Assembly (NCBI GenBank): GCA_002435755.1
Contig: DIYH01000024.1
Coordinates: 434,001 to 498,000 of the forward strand
Source: Flammeovirgaceae bacterium UBA6059
GTDB taxonomy: Bacteria > Bacteroidota > Bacteroidia > Cytophagales > Cyclobacteriaceae
Direction of reading: 5' to 3'
Length of the DNA: 64,000 nucleotides
The notes beneath the pieces are model-generated. The model was given only the letters and a program-made list of their open reading frames with translations. It searched no databases and had not been told where the DNA came from. Shown here one piece after another: positions 43,004-57,300 of the stretch (position 1 is its first letter; each line of letters begins with the position of its first letter). The position numbers and the translations under genes were made by a program.

Positions 43004-44845
43004 ATGACCAAATTCTCTTTTCTGCTTTTAGTGATGTCGATACTTTATGCTGAGGTCTTTGCTCAGAAGATCAAGTATAAAGACATCTTTCCTACTTTAG
43101 AAGCAAAGAACTACGATCAAGGTGAGCCTCTGTTAAGACAGTTTTTCTCTAATGTCAAAAACGCAGACGAACCAAACGCCAATCTGCAGATGGCTTATAT
43201 ACTTGAGCAAAAGGCACTAAGTGCGCGGGTGATAGAAGACTCAACGATACTTTACCAAAATGCCGATTCGGCGATATTATTTTTTCAGAAGTGCAAGACA
43301 TTGATCGATGACAAAGAGCTCAAGAAGAACGACGACTACTATCGTGAATTCTATCGGAGGGATTTGAGGACTGGGGAGTTTGGCATCAAGCTGTCCGATA
43401 TACAATTGGCGATAGACGATAAAACAGCTGCCCTAAGAAAGCGCATGACCAATGCTCACGCCATCAATGATAATGTAGCGTTGATCGATCGCACCTACTC
43501 AGCGTCTCAAAAACTCTTCACAGATCTAATGGTAGAGTATAATGATTACAATGATTTCGTGATGGAGGCTACATCAGAGAACCTTAAGGCTTTTGACCCA
43601 CTCATGGATAATGATGAGATCATAGAAGAAGCGGCCAAGGCTATCACGGATGCCGTGATTGTGATTGACAATACAGGGTTCAATCCCGAGCTTAAGAAGA
43701 AACCGATCATAGATCTTGAAACTGATGGTAAGAGTACGAGTGACGTGTTTGCCGGCGAGTTTGACTTTTGGGATTATAAGGCTTGGGCACTGAAGTCCAA
43801 ACGCGAAGTGGGAACAGAAATACTTCCTATCAAAGGTAAAATCAAGCAAAAAGATGACGAGATAGCAGTGCTGCTTACTACGACTGCTTCAGGTGGTAGT
43901 GTCACTGTGGATGATATAGAGTCCGCGTTGAATCTAGGCCGATTGCAAGGCATAAAAAAGTACGATCCCAAATCTTTTGGACTTCAGTTGCTAGCTTTCA
44001 GGGGACAGGAAGTGAAGTACAATTATTTATCCAATCCGGTGTATGATCCGATTTTAGTGGACTCACTGGCCATCACACCACAGCTAAAGCGTGCAGATAC
44101 ATTGCTACAGGTGGCTGAGGAGCAAGGTCAGTTATTGGAAGGGCTTGTAGAAGCCAATAATATGGGGGCCGAGCGCAAGTATGCTGAACTGCTTCAGACC
44201 TTTGGAGGAGAAGAAGGTATTTTGACCTATCTAAGTAACTCTCTCGCTGTAAATCGTGAACGTATAACGGCCATGACATTAGCCAAAGACTACTGGACCG
44301 AGCGCGCACGGTGGGGTTTGCTACTTGGTGACAGTCTTGATCTCACGCTGGATTTTCGAGCACAACCTTTGGATAGTTTGATGGATAAGTATATCCCAAT
44401 TGCACAAGAGGTGGATGAAGAGCTTAATATCTACTCTGTAGGCGTCACAAGAGCATCTGACAAGAGTAGTGGATATGTCGCTATGCTCAAAGACTCGAGA
44501 TTGGGAGAGTGGGTACAGCCATTTACTCTTCACAGTGAAGCTTACACCGTGGGACGACCAGACTTGAAGGCTAACTTCATACCCTCTGCTGAAGGGATTT
44601 ATACATTCTATGTTTTTGATCCTGCGATAGATGCCGCTGACAATTTCACTATTGTCAATTTTGACCCTACCGGAAAAATCAACTGGCAACTTAATACGCA
44701 ACTCATCAATGAGCCGGTATTAACAAGGTTCAATGAAATGCTTGGAGAGACGGTGTTGTTTATGGTGCAGGAAGACCAACTGGCCACATTGAGTAGTGAT
44801 AAGGTCGGCTACATAGTCATTGATCGAAATGGGAAAGTACGCTAG
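43004..44845 (+). CDS. Large hypothetical exported protein
   Basis: This 613-residue protein has a signal peptide (MTKFSFLLLVMSILYAEVFAQ) and a mostly helical N-terminal half that resembles tandem repeats: FPTLEAKNYDQGEPLLRQFF, LQMAYILEQKALSARVIEDS and YQNADSAILFFQKCKTL. The C-terminal half has strand-rich segments, such as GYVAMLKDSRLGEW and GIYTFYVFDPAID. I recognise no known family, but the architecture suggests a periplasmic scaffold or lipoprotein-less envelope protein of the Cytophagales. It overlaps the next small gene by 17 bp. Confidence 0.7.
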   Translation: MTKFSFLLLVMSILYAEVFAQKIKYKDIFPTLEAKNYDQGEPLLRQFFSNVKNADEPNANLQMAYILEQKALSARVIEDSTILYQNADSAILFFQKCKTLIDDKELKKNDDYYREFYRRDLRTGEFGIKLSDIQLAIDDKTAALRKRMTNAHAINDNVALIDRTYSASQKLFTDLMVEYNDYNDFVMEATSENLKAFDPLMDNDEIIEEAAKAITDAVIVIDNTGFNPELKKKPIIDLETDGKSTSDVFAGEFDFWDYKAWALKSKREVGTEILPIKGKIKQKDDEIAVLLTTTASGGSVTVDDIESALNLGRLQGIKKYDPKSFGLQLLAFRGQEVKYNYLSNPVYDPILVDSLAITPQLKRADTLLQVAEEQGQLLEGLVEANNMGAERKYAELLQTFGGEEGILTYLSNSLAVNRERITAMTLAKDYWTERARWGLLLGDSLDLTLDFRAQPLDSLMDKYIPIAQEVDEELNIYSVGVTRASDKSSGYVAMLKDSRLGEWVQPFTLHSEAYTVGRPDLKANFIPSAEGIYTFYVFDPAIDAADNFTIVNFDPTGKINWQLNTQLINEPVLTRFNEMLGETVLFMVQEDQLATLSSDKVGYIVIDRNGKVR

Positions 44846-45233
44846 GTTGATCGCGGCTCTCATTATCCTATCTGGATGTTTAGAGCAAGAGCTTGATATA
44901 CTAACTGTGGATGAAGCTTCCCGACTTCTAAGCCAGGCTGACGAGAAGCTGTGGCTGACTACAACCAATGATCAGGAGCTTACGCTTCTCTTCGAATCAG
45001 GAACTACCAATAATGACTTCTTATTGGCTGATACTAATGGTGATACTATTACTTACGGAACATGGTCTTTGACAGAAGACATCCTTGGCAACTTTACCGA
45101 TAGCCTGTTGCTGGAACAGACCCAGATGAATGAAAACAACCCTCTGTCAGACATAACCCTCATTGATCAGCTAACCTCCCAATTGCTTAGGCTTAGTACT
45201 GATGGTACAAGCCTATTTTTCGAATCAGAATGA
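44829..45233 (+). CDS. Small hypothetical lipoprotein
   Basis: The ATG at 44829 gives 134 residues starting MGKYARLIAALIILSGC, a lipoprotein signal with the lipobox LSGC; a TTG at 44820 is an alternative. The mature part has an acidic helix (DEASRLLSQADEKLW) and a strand pattern around YGTWSLTEDILGNF that resembles lipocalin-like domains. It overlaps the end of the preceding gene by 17 bp, so the two are co-translated and likely work together. The function is unknown. Confidence 0.65.
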   Translation: MGKYARLIAALIILSGCLEQELDILTVDEASRLLSQADEKLWLTTTNDQELTLLFESGTTNNDFLLADTNGDTITYGTWSLTEDILGNFTDSLLLEQTQMNENNPLSDITLIDQLTSQLLRLSTDGTSLFFESE

Positions 45234-45388
45234 TCCTGGTTTTTGTTGTACTATAGTAAGATTAAATTAGATCATAATTCGACAAACTAGGCAATTCAGC
45301 CTATGAAGAGATAGGTAAAATTCTTACTCTGTGTCTACCTTAGTAAGTCAGTAAATTAGGTTAACCAGCTAATTCTTAAAGGCCACTT

Positions 45389-48300
45389 ATGCGCAAAGCT
45401 TTACTCTGCTTTCTCCTTTGTTTTGCACTGCATCCCATTTTAGCCCAGGGTCCCGGTGGTGTAGGTACTACCAACTCTTCCAACGATTCACTCGCCATTT
45501 GGCTAAGGGCTGATTCCCTTGTTACCCTCGACGGATCCAGTAATGTTACAAACTGGGGTGACTTGAGTGGTAACGGCAATAATTTTGCTTCGACTTCTGC
45601 CTCATTTAGCGTCAATGCTTCAGGTTTGAATTCAAGACCTACTATTGATTTGAATGGATCGGGTAGAATAGCCGGCCCCACATTAGCCACAGTGGGAGGG
45701 ATTTCAGGGGGTGATATCGTTCACGATCTGGATGTAATTGTCGTTTTTGAGCAGGTCAGCGGACAGTCATATGCGATTCAATTTTCCAGATCAGGATCAT
45801 CGTCCTTTATGAGTCTTGCAAATAATCGAGGGAATACTTCGAGTCCTGCCGGAAACAATAGCAATAACAATATTAACATTTTCGCGAGAGATGCTGGTAG
45901 TACTGATTTCTCCAATTGGGTAACAGTTTCTTCAGAAGGTACAGCAGGAGACGCCTCTTTCGCTATCGGAAGCTTCCACTTGTCTCGATTTGGTTTTGAC
46001 CTGTCAGAGGATTCAATTTTCTTATATCGTAACGATCAACTATTAGAATCCAAAAATGATCCTTCAACTAATATCACATATGCAAGTAGCTCGAGCGGTA
46101 CCGTTAATCTTGGTGCGGCGGGAAATGATAGCCAGAATTTTGATGGAGAAATGGCAGAATTCATTGTCTTCAATGATAAGTTGAGTGAGGCAGCATACAC
46201 AGTAGTAGCGAACTATCTTAATGCCAGATATGGCACAGCTATTACCCTGGGTGACGATTTCTACACAAGTAGCACAGGTTATGAAGAAGATGTGATCGGT
46301 ATAGGAAGTAATGGCTCTTCCAGCCATATGACCTCCACAGGGGCTGGTGGAGGTTTTTATCTAACCGGTACGACGGGTATCGGAACTACTGTCTTTGATA
46401 ATAACGAATGGCTTTTTGCCGGCCACAACGGAGGGAGCACTTCTACTACCACCAGTGATGCTGTTGGTAACTTTGAGAGGCTTCAACGTATTTGGCGCAT
46501 GCAACAAACTGAGACCGATGGTTTTGATGTGACCTTCACCTTCGATCTGGACGAACTTGGCCTTGACAATGCAGCGACATATACACTTTTTGGTAGAGCA
46601 GGCACATCAGGGAGCTTCACTGATCTGGCCATAAGCCCTGTATCTTTAGGAAATACACGCGCTTTCTCAGTTTCTGATACTGACCTTGCCACTTATACTT
46701 ATTTCACGTTAGCAGTAGAGGGTGGCACACCAGGTGGTATTTCTATTGATCTGTTAGCCTGGTATAGTGCAGATGCAGGCGTCAGCACTACAGGTAGTAG
46801 TGTAGATGCATGGACTGACAGAGGTCCGAATATGACGGATGCAAATGATGTGGGAGCATTGTCAGCGCTAATGGAGAATAGCGTGAACTTCTATCCGAGC
46901 ATTGACCTTGAAGATGATGCTAATGCACTCCAGGCAACTATTACTTCTTCAACGGCAGGTCTTGGTGTTTTTGTCGTTTACAAGGACACCAGTAGCATTG
47001 GGAGTGGATTGAGTATTATGGAGCTTAATGGCCCGGGTGGTAGTCATTTACTCAACGAAGATACCTATGGTACCGGAGTATCTACATTTACCACTAGCAA
47101 AGATCAATTCAGCTTATTCACTATAGACCATGCTAGTGGTACTTCAGCAGACCTCTTTCTCAACGGGACGAGCCTCGCTGCTTCTTACAGTGCTGGGGTA
47201 AATGCTGCTTCTGGAGCCTACACTTTGACAATAGGTGAGAACAATGCTGGAGGAAATGCCTTTGAAGGTGAGGTGGCTGAAATCATTATCTATGAGGGTG
47301 ATATGACCCCAACAGAGATCAACAAGATCGAGACCTATCTGGCCATTAAGTACGGCCTGGCGCTAGGTCATACCTATATTAGCAGTGCTGATGTGACGGT
47401 TTTTGATCCGGCTAGTCATATCGGATACAATAGTACAGTGGCTGCTCTAAATCTAGATGCAGCTTCTGGCTTGAATAATAAAGTGGCAAAGGCTGAAGGT
47501 GACTCACTGATTATAGCTACTTCATCTGACTTTACTTCGTCTAATACATCAAGAGGCAATACTATTGATGACGGAGATTACTTTTTCATCTCCAGCAATG
47601 GGGCCGCTTTCACTACCACCTTGGTTGGAACCAATAAGCGCCTTGACCGGATCTGGAAGGTTACCGAATCAGAAACTTCAATAGGGACAGTCAACCTTGC
47701 ACTACCGGAATCAGTGGGTGTTTTTGATTCGGTCTTAGTATCGACAGATCCTACTTTTACAACAGGCGTTACAAGACTAGCCGTTACGCAGAGTGGTGGT
47801 TTTAATACATTTACCAACAACTTCACTTCAGGTCAGTATTTTACATTCACTCAAAAAGACATATTTGATACTGAATCAAGCGACCTGCGACTTTGGCTCA
47901 GGGCCGACATTGGAGTGACGACTTCAGGTTCTACGGTCACTGGTTGGGCTGATCAGACTGATTTTGGCCATGATGCGGACAATGATGATTCTGAGCTGGA
48001 CGCTGATCCAGATCTTAGTACCATTGCTGAAGATCCTGTTGATCTCCAGGATAATGCGCTTAACTTCAGTCCGGCTATTAGATTCGCAGGAGCAGATCGA
48101 CCGATCTCGGGAACCATGGTGAATGCCTCTGGAGGTTTTACGTTCTTTTTTGTTGGCCGAAATGATGTAGGATCTGTTAATACAGATGCCTGGTTCGATA
48201 GCAAAATTCCCAATTCAGGTGCAAGTGGTAATAACAGGACTTACTTTTTTGGAGACAGATACGCCGGCGGGGCAAATTTCACTTCTAAGATTGATGAATC

Positions 48301-51300
48301 GGTCATTTATTCAATAGTTCATCCACAGGGGACCACCGCTGATATCTACGACAATGGTGGTGCTTTTCAGTCAAGTTACTCTACTGGCGGAAACAACAAT
48401 AACATTGCTGGTACTTACAATTATGTACTTGGTGATGATGTAACGAGTGGAAATGAATTCACAGGTATTATCTCAGAGTTCATGGCTTACCAGGGAGCAT
48501 TATCAAACATTGATCGTGAAGTTGTAGAGTCCTATCTGGCAATGAAATATGGCTTGAGGTTAAATCACGATTACTACAACGCCTCGCAACAGGTGGTGTT
48601 TGATATAGAGTCCGCCGAAAATGACGATTTTGAAAATAACATTGCTTTCCTCGCCAGGGAAGATCTTTGGAACTTTAGCCAGAAGGTGTCTAAAGCAGAT
48701 ACTGGCAGTCTGATCATTGCGTTGGAGTCTGATTTTACATCTGCCAATTCCGGTAGGTCTGTTCAGCTCAATGATGAAGAGTTCTTTGCAGTTAGCAGTA
48801 ACATAGGTACTATGTCAATGGATAGTAGCTATAATGGCGTGAATGCTAATCGAATAGGTCGTAAATGGAAAGTAAATGAAACCAACAACCCAGGGACAGT
48901 CTTTGTAGCTATCCCTGATTCTCTGAGTAGTAATCTCAATTTGCTAATAGTATCAAGTGATTCGGTGTTTACAGCTGCTGATACCGAAATTGCACTAAGT
49001 TCAGGTGGAGGCTACTATTATACAAGTTACAACTTCAGTGATGGGGACTATTTCACATTTGCTTCTTCTACCGGGCCTGGTGGCGTGACCACCAATCTGG
49101 AACTCTGGTTAAAAGCAGATCGAGGAGTAGATACAAGTGGTGGCATTACCTGGGAAGACCAGTCCGGAAATATGCAAGACCAGTCAGATGCTACTATGGA
49201 AACAACTCTAGCTGATAATCGTGGCAATTTCAATCCTGCCCTGGTCTTTAGTAACAACTCCAGCGCCAACACGATTTCGGGTACGGTCATAGCGGGAAAT
49301 CCTGACCTCAGGATATTCACAGTTTTTACCGATGAGTCCGTGTCAAATTCAGGATTGGCACTTTGGGAATTGAGTTCTGGTGCGTCGGCTGCTGAAACAC
49401 ATGTGTTATTGGAGAACAGCTATGCAGGAGGCACTACATTTAGTCCAACAATAACCAAGAACGAGCCGACGCTACTGTCCATCAATCACCCTGCCGGGAC
49501 AATTGCCGATTTGCATCAGAACGGTGCGGACTTCAATGGTGTGACTTACACAACGACAGGTACCGCAGGTGCAGCTACCTATACGTTGACCATAGGTGCA
49601 GAGGACGGAGGTGCCAGCGAATTCACTGGAGATATTCAAGAACTGGTGATATTCAATGACAATAGTTTATTGACAGCTAGCCAGGTGGAGCAGGTGGAGT
49701 CCTACCTTGCTATCAAATATGGTATCACCTTGACCCATGACTACCTGAATTCTGATGGTATCCTCATATTTGATGTGGATAACTCAGCAGATAATGACGG
49801 TTTTGAGAATGGCATTGTGGCCATTACCCGCGATCTAGGTGCAGGCGTCAACCAGCTCATTTCTACGTCTTCTTCGGATTCTTTGATCATTGCCCTGGAG
49901 TCTGACTACACGTCATCAAATACTTCAAGATCAACCTCCTTGGAGGATCAGGATTATGTTTTTGTTTCACACAATGGAGGCAATTTTGAGTCTACACTAG
50001 TAGGCTCAAACCGCTTACTCAACAGGGTTTGGAAAGTCAGAGAAAACGCTGGATCAACTTTAGGCAATGTCTTTCTCGGTGTTCCGAATTCTGTAGCAGT
50101 ATTCGATTCTCTCTGGGTATCAAATGATACAGATTTTACCACGGGTGTTACCAAAGTGGCAGTGACTTCTTTAAGTGGTTTCAATTCCGTGAGTTATGAT
50201 TTCAGTGATGGGCAATATTTTACGTTCAGTGTTGACAATCCTCTGGATACTGAAGGTGGTAATCTATTGGTTTGGTTGAGATCAGATGCAGGTGTCGCTA
50301 CTTCAGGCACGCAGATCACTCTATGGGAGGACCAGACCAATTATAACAATGATGCTGATAATGATGATAGTGAGTTTGATGCTGACCCGGACCTTGGTGT
50401 GTTTGATAGTGAACCGGCCGACCTGTCAGATGACATAATCAATTTCAATCCATCGGCGATTTTTGCAGATCAGACACGTCCATTATCAGGAAGTTTTACG
50501 AGTACGGTAGCAGGACTCAACTTTTTTGTAGTCGGTGTTAATGACAGTAATGCTGGTGGAACACCAGCATGGTTCGATATACGACTACAGTCTGCTGCGG
50601 GAACAGGAAATGGTAACGACAGAGCGCCATTTTATGAAAATCGGTATGGCTTAGGTTCTAATCTCGTTACAAATATTCCTACCGATACATTGGTACTTTT
50701 CTCAATTCAGCATCCCTCAGGTAATAGCGCGGACCTATATCAGAATGGAAGCGTATTCGAATTGGCGCATAATACAGCTGGATCAAGTGATAGTGAGGCC
50801 GGGGCTTATAGCTATGTAGTCGGAGATGATGCCACTGCGGGCAATGAATGGACAGGTGAAATAGCTGAATTTTTGGTGATACAGGGAGATTTGGATGAAC
50901 GGGATCGAGAGGTGATTGAGTCTTACCTTGGCATCAAATATGGTATTGTACTCGGGCATGATTATCTCAATAGCTCAGGAAACATTGTCTTTGATATTGA
51001 AACTACCGAGAATGACAATTTTGAAAACGAGATCGTATTCATCGCAAGAGATGATGTCTGGAATCTCAACCAAAAAATATCTAAATCCGACTCAGGTGAG
51101 CTGGTGCTTGCCCTGGAGCAGGACTTTGAGTCTGCCAATAGTAGTCGCACAACTAGCCTTACAGACGGTCAGTATTTCGGTGTTGGGCACAATGGAGCTG
51201 CTACCTCAGCCGACTCTACTTATAGGTCTTTTGCAGGTGCCAGAGTTGGGCGGAAGTGGATTGTCAGAGAGACCGGTTCTGTAGGAGCAGTTTATCTGGG

Positions 51301-54300
51301 TATAAGTGATACCATAGCCACAGATATCAATGTCATGATAGTATCAACAGATTCTACCTTCTCTGATGGAGTGGAAGAGGTGGCTATTTCGCAAGCGAAT
51401 GGATTCTATTTTGTAAACTATGATTTCTCGGACGGAGAGTATTTCTCATTTGCCAGATCGATCGCTCCCGGGGCTGTGGCCGACGGCTTACAACTATGGT
51501 TGAAGGCTGATGCAGACGTGACTGCTCCGGGAAACAATGTCAGTGACTGGGCCGATCAAAGTGGGGCTGGAAATCATATGAATACCCCAGCAACTGACCC
51601 GAACCTAATAACTAATGGAACTAACTTCAATCCGGCGATTGGTCTGGACCCGGTAGGAACAAGGCTACAGTCCGTTGCTCCTATATCCATAGGCAAGGAT
51701 AGCCTCACGCTCTTTATCGTAGGAGTAGATACTGTCAGTGCTACGGAGAATACAATTTTTCAACTTGCCCTGGCTACCGATTCTGTAACCTTGTCTGATA
51801 CCTCATTTGAGGAAATCAGCTATTCTTTATTGGAGGATACAGTACAGCTTATTACCGTCATTGACAATCCCGATAACGCCAATTTTGCGTCGGTTGCACT
51901 AAACGGGGGTACACCTGTATCTGGTACTCCCACAAATGCCATTGGGAGGGATGATTATGTTCTGGCCATTGGTGATAGTGTCGGTGGAGCTTTAGGAGGT
52001 ACTAATGCCTTTGGTGGTTTGATCTCTGAGATCATCCTCTATGATGAAATTTTGAGCGCTTCAGATCAGGTAATGATCGAGAGTTACCTGGCAGTAAAGT
52101 ACGGTATTACGGTAGGTCATGATGTAGTCTCGTCTGAGGGTGATGTGGCCTTTGACTTTGCCACGAGTACAGGCTACACTGCCGGAATGACTGCTCTCGG
52201 TTTTGATGAGCGTACATGTCTTGATCAGCAAGTATCCAGTTCTGTTTATGATTCACTCACGATAGCGACGAGCAATGACTTCACATCCGCCAATACTTCC
52301 AGGACTAACCCTTATGGGGATCGTCAGTATCTAGTAATTACTAATAATGAAGCAGGATACAGCTTTGGCGAAAGCTATAAAGGAACAGCAAGTACGCGCC
52401 TAAGTCGGGTTTGGAAAGTAAGTGAGTTGAGCAATCCTGGTACTGTATACATGTCGATACCTAAATCCGCACTTAATCCAACTGATCTAACATTGGTTAT
52501 AAGTAATAATGAGGCTTTCAATTCGGGTTTAGCAGAAAAGGCCTTTACAGATGCAGGGTCAACATGGGAGGTCTCTTACGACTTCACCGATGGACAGTTT
52601 TTCACATTCGTAAATCAACCACCAACGACCGAGATATGGTATAGCTACAAGACCGGTGTTTTTAGTGATGATACTAACTGGACTTTGGATGGTGCGATAT
52701 CAGCGTTGTTGGTCAATCCGTACAATGAAATTCCCTCTGAAGGAGATACTGTGATCATTAAATCGGGTCAGGTGATCACTTCTGATCTTAATGGAATTGG
52801 AATTCGATCTATGGAGATTTTAGGTCAACTTGATTTGAGTACTACTGGTGGGCATGATTTCAATTACATGTTCGGGTCAGGTCGCCTGAGATTGGCGGGA
52901 AACAATGGTCTCGATAATTACCCTCTGGCCACCGACACCCTTTTCTATGATTTCGACGAAGGTGGTACCACTGAGTATTATGGAGGTTCGATTGAACTTG
53001 ATACCAAACGCTCCTATCGGAACCTGATCCTGAACCTTGATGACCAGCTAAACATAGCTACCATGACAGGAGATTCCATTACGGTAGTGAATAACTTAAC
53101 CATCACTCAGGGTGAACTAAGGGTCAATGACAATGTGAGCACCAGCTCCAAAGTAGTCACTGTCAATGGGGACTTGCTTGTAGAGGCCAATGGCGAGATC
53201 ACTGTCAATACCGCCAACGCGCGCCACGAACTTGATCTGTATGGTGACTTTGTTAATCAAGGTAATGTGGCATTTACCAATAGAAATACAGCCAATTATA
53301 GTAGTGAGGCAACAGATGGTATCATCGACGTGAACTTTCTGAGTGCAACACAAGACCAGGCTTTGACACTTCAGAATAGGGCTAATTTTTATCGTATCAG
53401 CATTGACAAAGGAGTTGATGATACCTATGTACTCGAAATCACCTCTACGAGTTCTACGTTCTTCAATCTCTATGGACCTGCTAATGACGGACATCCCGAA
53501 GATAGTCAACTGGAAGCAGCAACGGCAGATAACGAAAATGCCCTCGGCTTATTCTATGGTACGGTGAAACTGGGAACTAATGTGGATGTCCCAGTGCTGA
53601 ACAATGGAGGTAACTATAACATTTCTGAAGGAGCCCAGATCTGGGTAGATGGAGGTTCGGTGGCCAAAAACTCAGGAACAGCCATTGTGCCATATGGTAC
53701 CTTCCGTATTACCTCGGGAAGTATCGAAGCAGATATCTCAAGTGGTATCACGCTAAGAGGTAATGCCACACTAACGATCGAAGGAGGAACTGTAACCACA
53801 CGTCAGTTTAGAACATCGGTGTTTGGCATAGCCAACCAGGGAGGCCTGGTCCAGAGCGGTGGTGTATTTAATGTGACAGGTCAGAGGACCGGAGGTGTCA
53901 ACAACAACTATTACCCCTTCAATTTCACCTATACCGGCAATGTCTTCAATATGTCAGGAGGTGAGCTCAACGTCAGCGGACCGAATGGCAAAGGAGGTAT
54001 GTTTATCAACAGCAATCCTGAAAATGTAAGTATAACAGGTGGTACCGTCACACTACAGGCGAGTGACACTAACAACTTTGTCCTCACCTCACGGGCTGAA
54101 TTCTACAACCTTGTTGTCGGAAGAAGTAGTCCGTCAGATACAGTTATAGTGATCTTAGGCGGAGGCGAGTCAGGCCCTAACGGAAACGATGTGTCGCTAT
54201 CTGCTCAACCATTGTACATCATCAATGACCTGACATTACAGGATACTACATTCAATGCTAACGGTGAAGATGTTTTTGTAACAGGTACTTTGACAGTTGA

Positions 54301-57300
54301 AGCTAATGCTGATATGGCAATGGAAAACAACACACTGACATTCCAGGGCGAGGGTACTTCATTTATCAGTATAGAAAATGGCAATAGACTGGAACTGGAC
54401 AGCCTGGTGATCAATAAAACACTGGAAACAGAGTTGGTTCGCATAACGAATGCCACGGATACATCGCTGTTGATCAACAGCTATTTCAATCATAACAGCG
54501 GACAGTTTGATTATGGAGCGGATACATTGGTACTACTAGGAGAGCTCATAGTGAGTGATACGCTTGGAGTATCAGACAATACAGGAGAGGTCGTCTTAGG
54601 AGGAAGTAGCGCTCAGTCTATCACTTCCAATGGAGGTTTTGTCTATGATGTTGTGATCAACAATTCGGCTGGTGTTTCACTTAATGGTGGGTTGGTGATG
54701 GATTCTCTGGTATTGGATGCGGGTATTTTTGATCTGAACTCCAGTGAGCTATCAATAAACTCTGATCTCAGAACTAATAGCACATTTAGCAACACTTTGA
54801 TGATCCAGACCTCCGGAAACGACTCAGACGGAGGATTATCGATGTATTTTGATGCTAATGAGACCTTACAGTTTCCGCTAGGTACAGATGCAAATGGTGT
54901 AATAAGGTATACACCAGTGAGTGTGACCCTGGATGCAGCCTCTGATAATGGCTTCATCACCCTCAACCCTGTAGATACCGAGCTGGAGCTACTCAACCAA
55001 ACGGTTGCTAATAGTGCACTAACCTACTACTGGCGCTCCAGGAACAGTAGCTTCACAAGCCCAGGCTCCAGAATGATCAGCTATGTATTCGATTACATCA
55101 ATGCAGCTGATGATGTACCGGCAGGAGACAACCCATCTACTGACTATATCCCAGGATGGGTAACATCAGACTTTGCGAGAGTCAAAAACCCAAGCTCCAT
55201 CGGTTTGGCAGGTGATAATATCACCGCCAACACTATCACTACAGACACCCATGGACTAGTGACAGCAAAGTATACCGCTGCTTTGGAAACCAAATTTGAT
55301 GGCACCATTGAAGTCTACTACAACCGGTCAAGTGCAGGAAACTGGAACGATGCAAGTTCCTGGTCCTCTGTTTCTCATACTTCTAATACCAACAGCTTTG
55401 GGACCTTCCCCGGAGCAGGAGATGTAGTAAACCTTGCCAATGGTGATGAAGGAAGTGATAACAGTCATTACATCACTGTGCCTGGAGGTGTGACCGTAGA
55501 TGCCGCCGAAGTGATATTCGACAATGATCATGACGATGATGGAGTCAGAGGATGGGGGCCAAGGCTGATATTTGAGACCAATAACTCCGTAGGCAACTTA
55601 GGTGCTGTGAGTGGAGTAGGAGGACAAATTGGGATTGAGTTGAGCTCAACGGCGCTCAACAACCCTACTGTGAATGGAGACTTTGGCTCATTCAATGGGG
55701 TAGGAGAGAGCGATATCAGTCAGATCACTAACCAGTTCATTTTCTTCCCGCAGAACAATAGCTCGACCCATCTGGTCCCGACCAACCTAATAGAGTTTCC
55801 CAACCTCAGAGTACATGGGCCAGGTGGGTCAACCAGCAATAGGACTGTGATCTTCCCGGAAGATATCACAGTCTACCGAGATGTGCGCATTGACGTGTCT
55901 GTCATCGTAGAGCTTGACAATGATGCAACGGGTGATATGACCATAGGTCGCAATTTGCAGTTGGGTCCCGATTCGGGAGGAGGCGAACTGATCTTCCAGA
56001 ACAATGGCACAACCAGAACAGTGACAGTAGGAGGAGACCTTCGGATACGTGGTAGCGTTTCGGGTGGGGGCAATTCAGAACTATCGGTAGAGCCGGGAGG
56101 TAGTGCAGACCTTGAACACCGGTTGATAGTAGGCGAAGACATTTCGATACTGAACAATAGCCGTACAACATTTGATCTGTTCAGTGATAATATAGGTGGA
56201 TCGAATGTGATCTTAGAACTGAACGGAGAGACTAACAGCTCTTTTACCTCTGTGAACAGCAATGTTGCAGACCTCTTCAGAGTAGAAATGAACAAGGGTA
56301 CTGACACCACAAGTACTTTTCAGATAGATGTCGATCTCAATCTTAATGGACCGAATACCGCTTCGCCTCAATCTCTTGAGCTTCAAAATGGTAAGCTTAT
56401 TCTGAACAACGCAGGTTTGAATATTGAATTGGCTGATGCATCTGAGTTCCTCATACCCGAAGGGACCGGCCTGGAAATCACCCAGGGAACGGTTACTGCT
56501 GCTAACGGTGCACTCATCAATCTTGACGGACTGTTCAGAATCAATGGTGGTACGGCTACTTTGTCGAGTACGGACATAGAGTATTCCAATACAGGAGAAG
56601 CCCTGATAGATGTATCCGGTGGTTCTTTAACCATTGGTAATCAGTTGAGACGACCCATATCAACTTCATCCGGAATACTCAAATACCGTCAATCGGCAGG
56701 AGACGTGATCATAGGTGCTGATGGCCAGTCTACGAATGCCAGAGCCATGTTTGAGGTACTCAATGCAGGAAGTGAGTTCTCTTTGACCGGAGGTACATTT
56801 ACGATCCAACGGGGAGTCACTGGCGATGATAATGCGTCACTTAACCTGGACCCTGATGTTTTTTATGTATCGGGTTCGACAATCACATTAGGTAACGCCT
56901 CAACGCCAGCAGTTGCAGGTTCAAACTTCTTCAATGTCAGGAGCAACATAGCCCTTAATAACGTTACCATATTCAACGATACCGATTTCCCAGATGTACG
57001 TCTCTATGCACTACCGTTAACCGTAAACGGCACACTGGAAATCCAGGGAGCGGGTGACTTTCTGGCCAATGGTTTTGATGTAACCTTGAATGGAGATCTT
57101 ACAAATGCAGGAACATTTACGAATGCAACAGCACTGACGACTTTTAGCGCAGCATCTTCTCAGTCATTGAGCGGCGCAGGTACTTTTTCGTTTTTCAATC
57201 TTACCAAGAGCAATGCGGGCACTTTCAATGTGGATAATAGTATCACCATCACCAATGATATGAGGGTTGAAAGTGGGATTATGGCCCTGTCTACCAGTCA

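Noticed and set aside
53117..56634. Many long antisense frames inside the giant gene (for example 53117-53509, 54643-54996, 55873-56310 on the minus strand)
   Set aside because: The giant plus-strand frame has a signal peptide, modules and a sorting domain. The antisense frames have no starts with ribosome sites and read as Ser/Leu-rich shadows of its Asp/Thr/Gly-rich codons.
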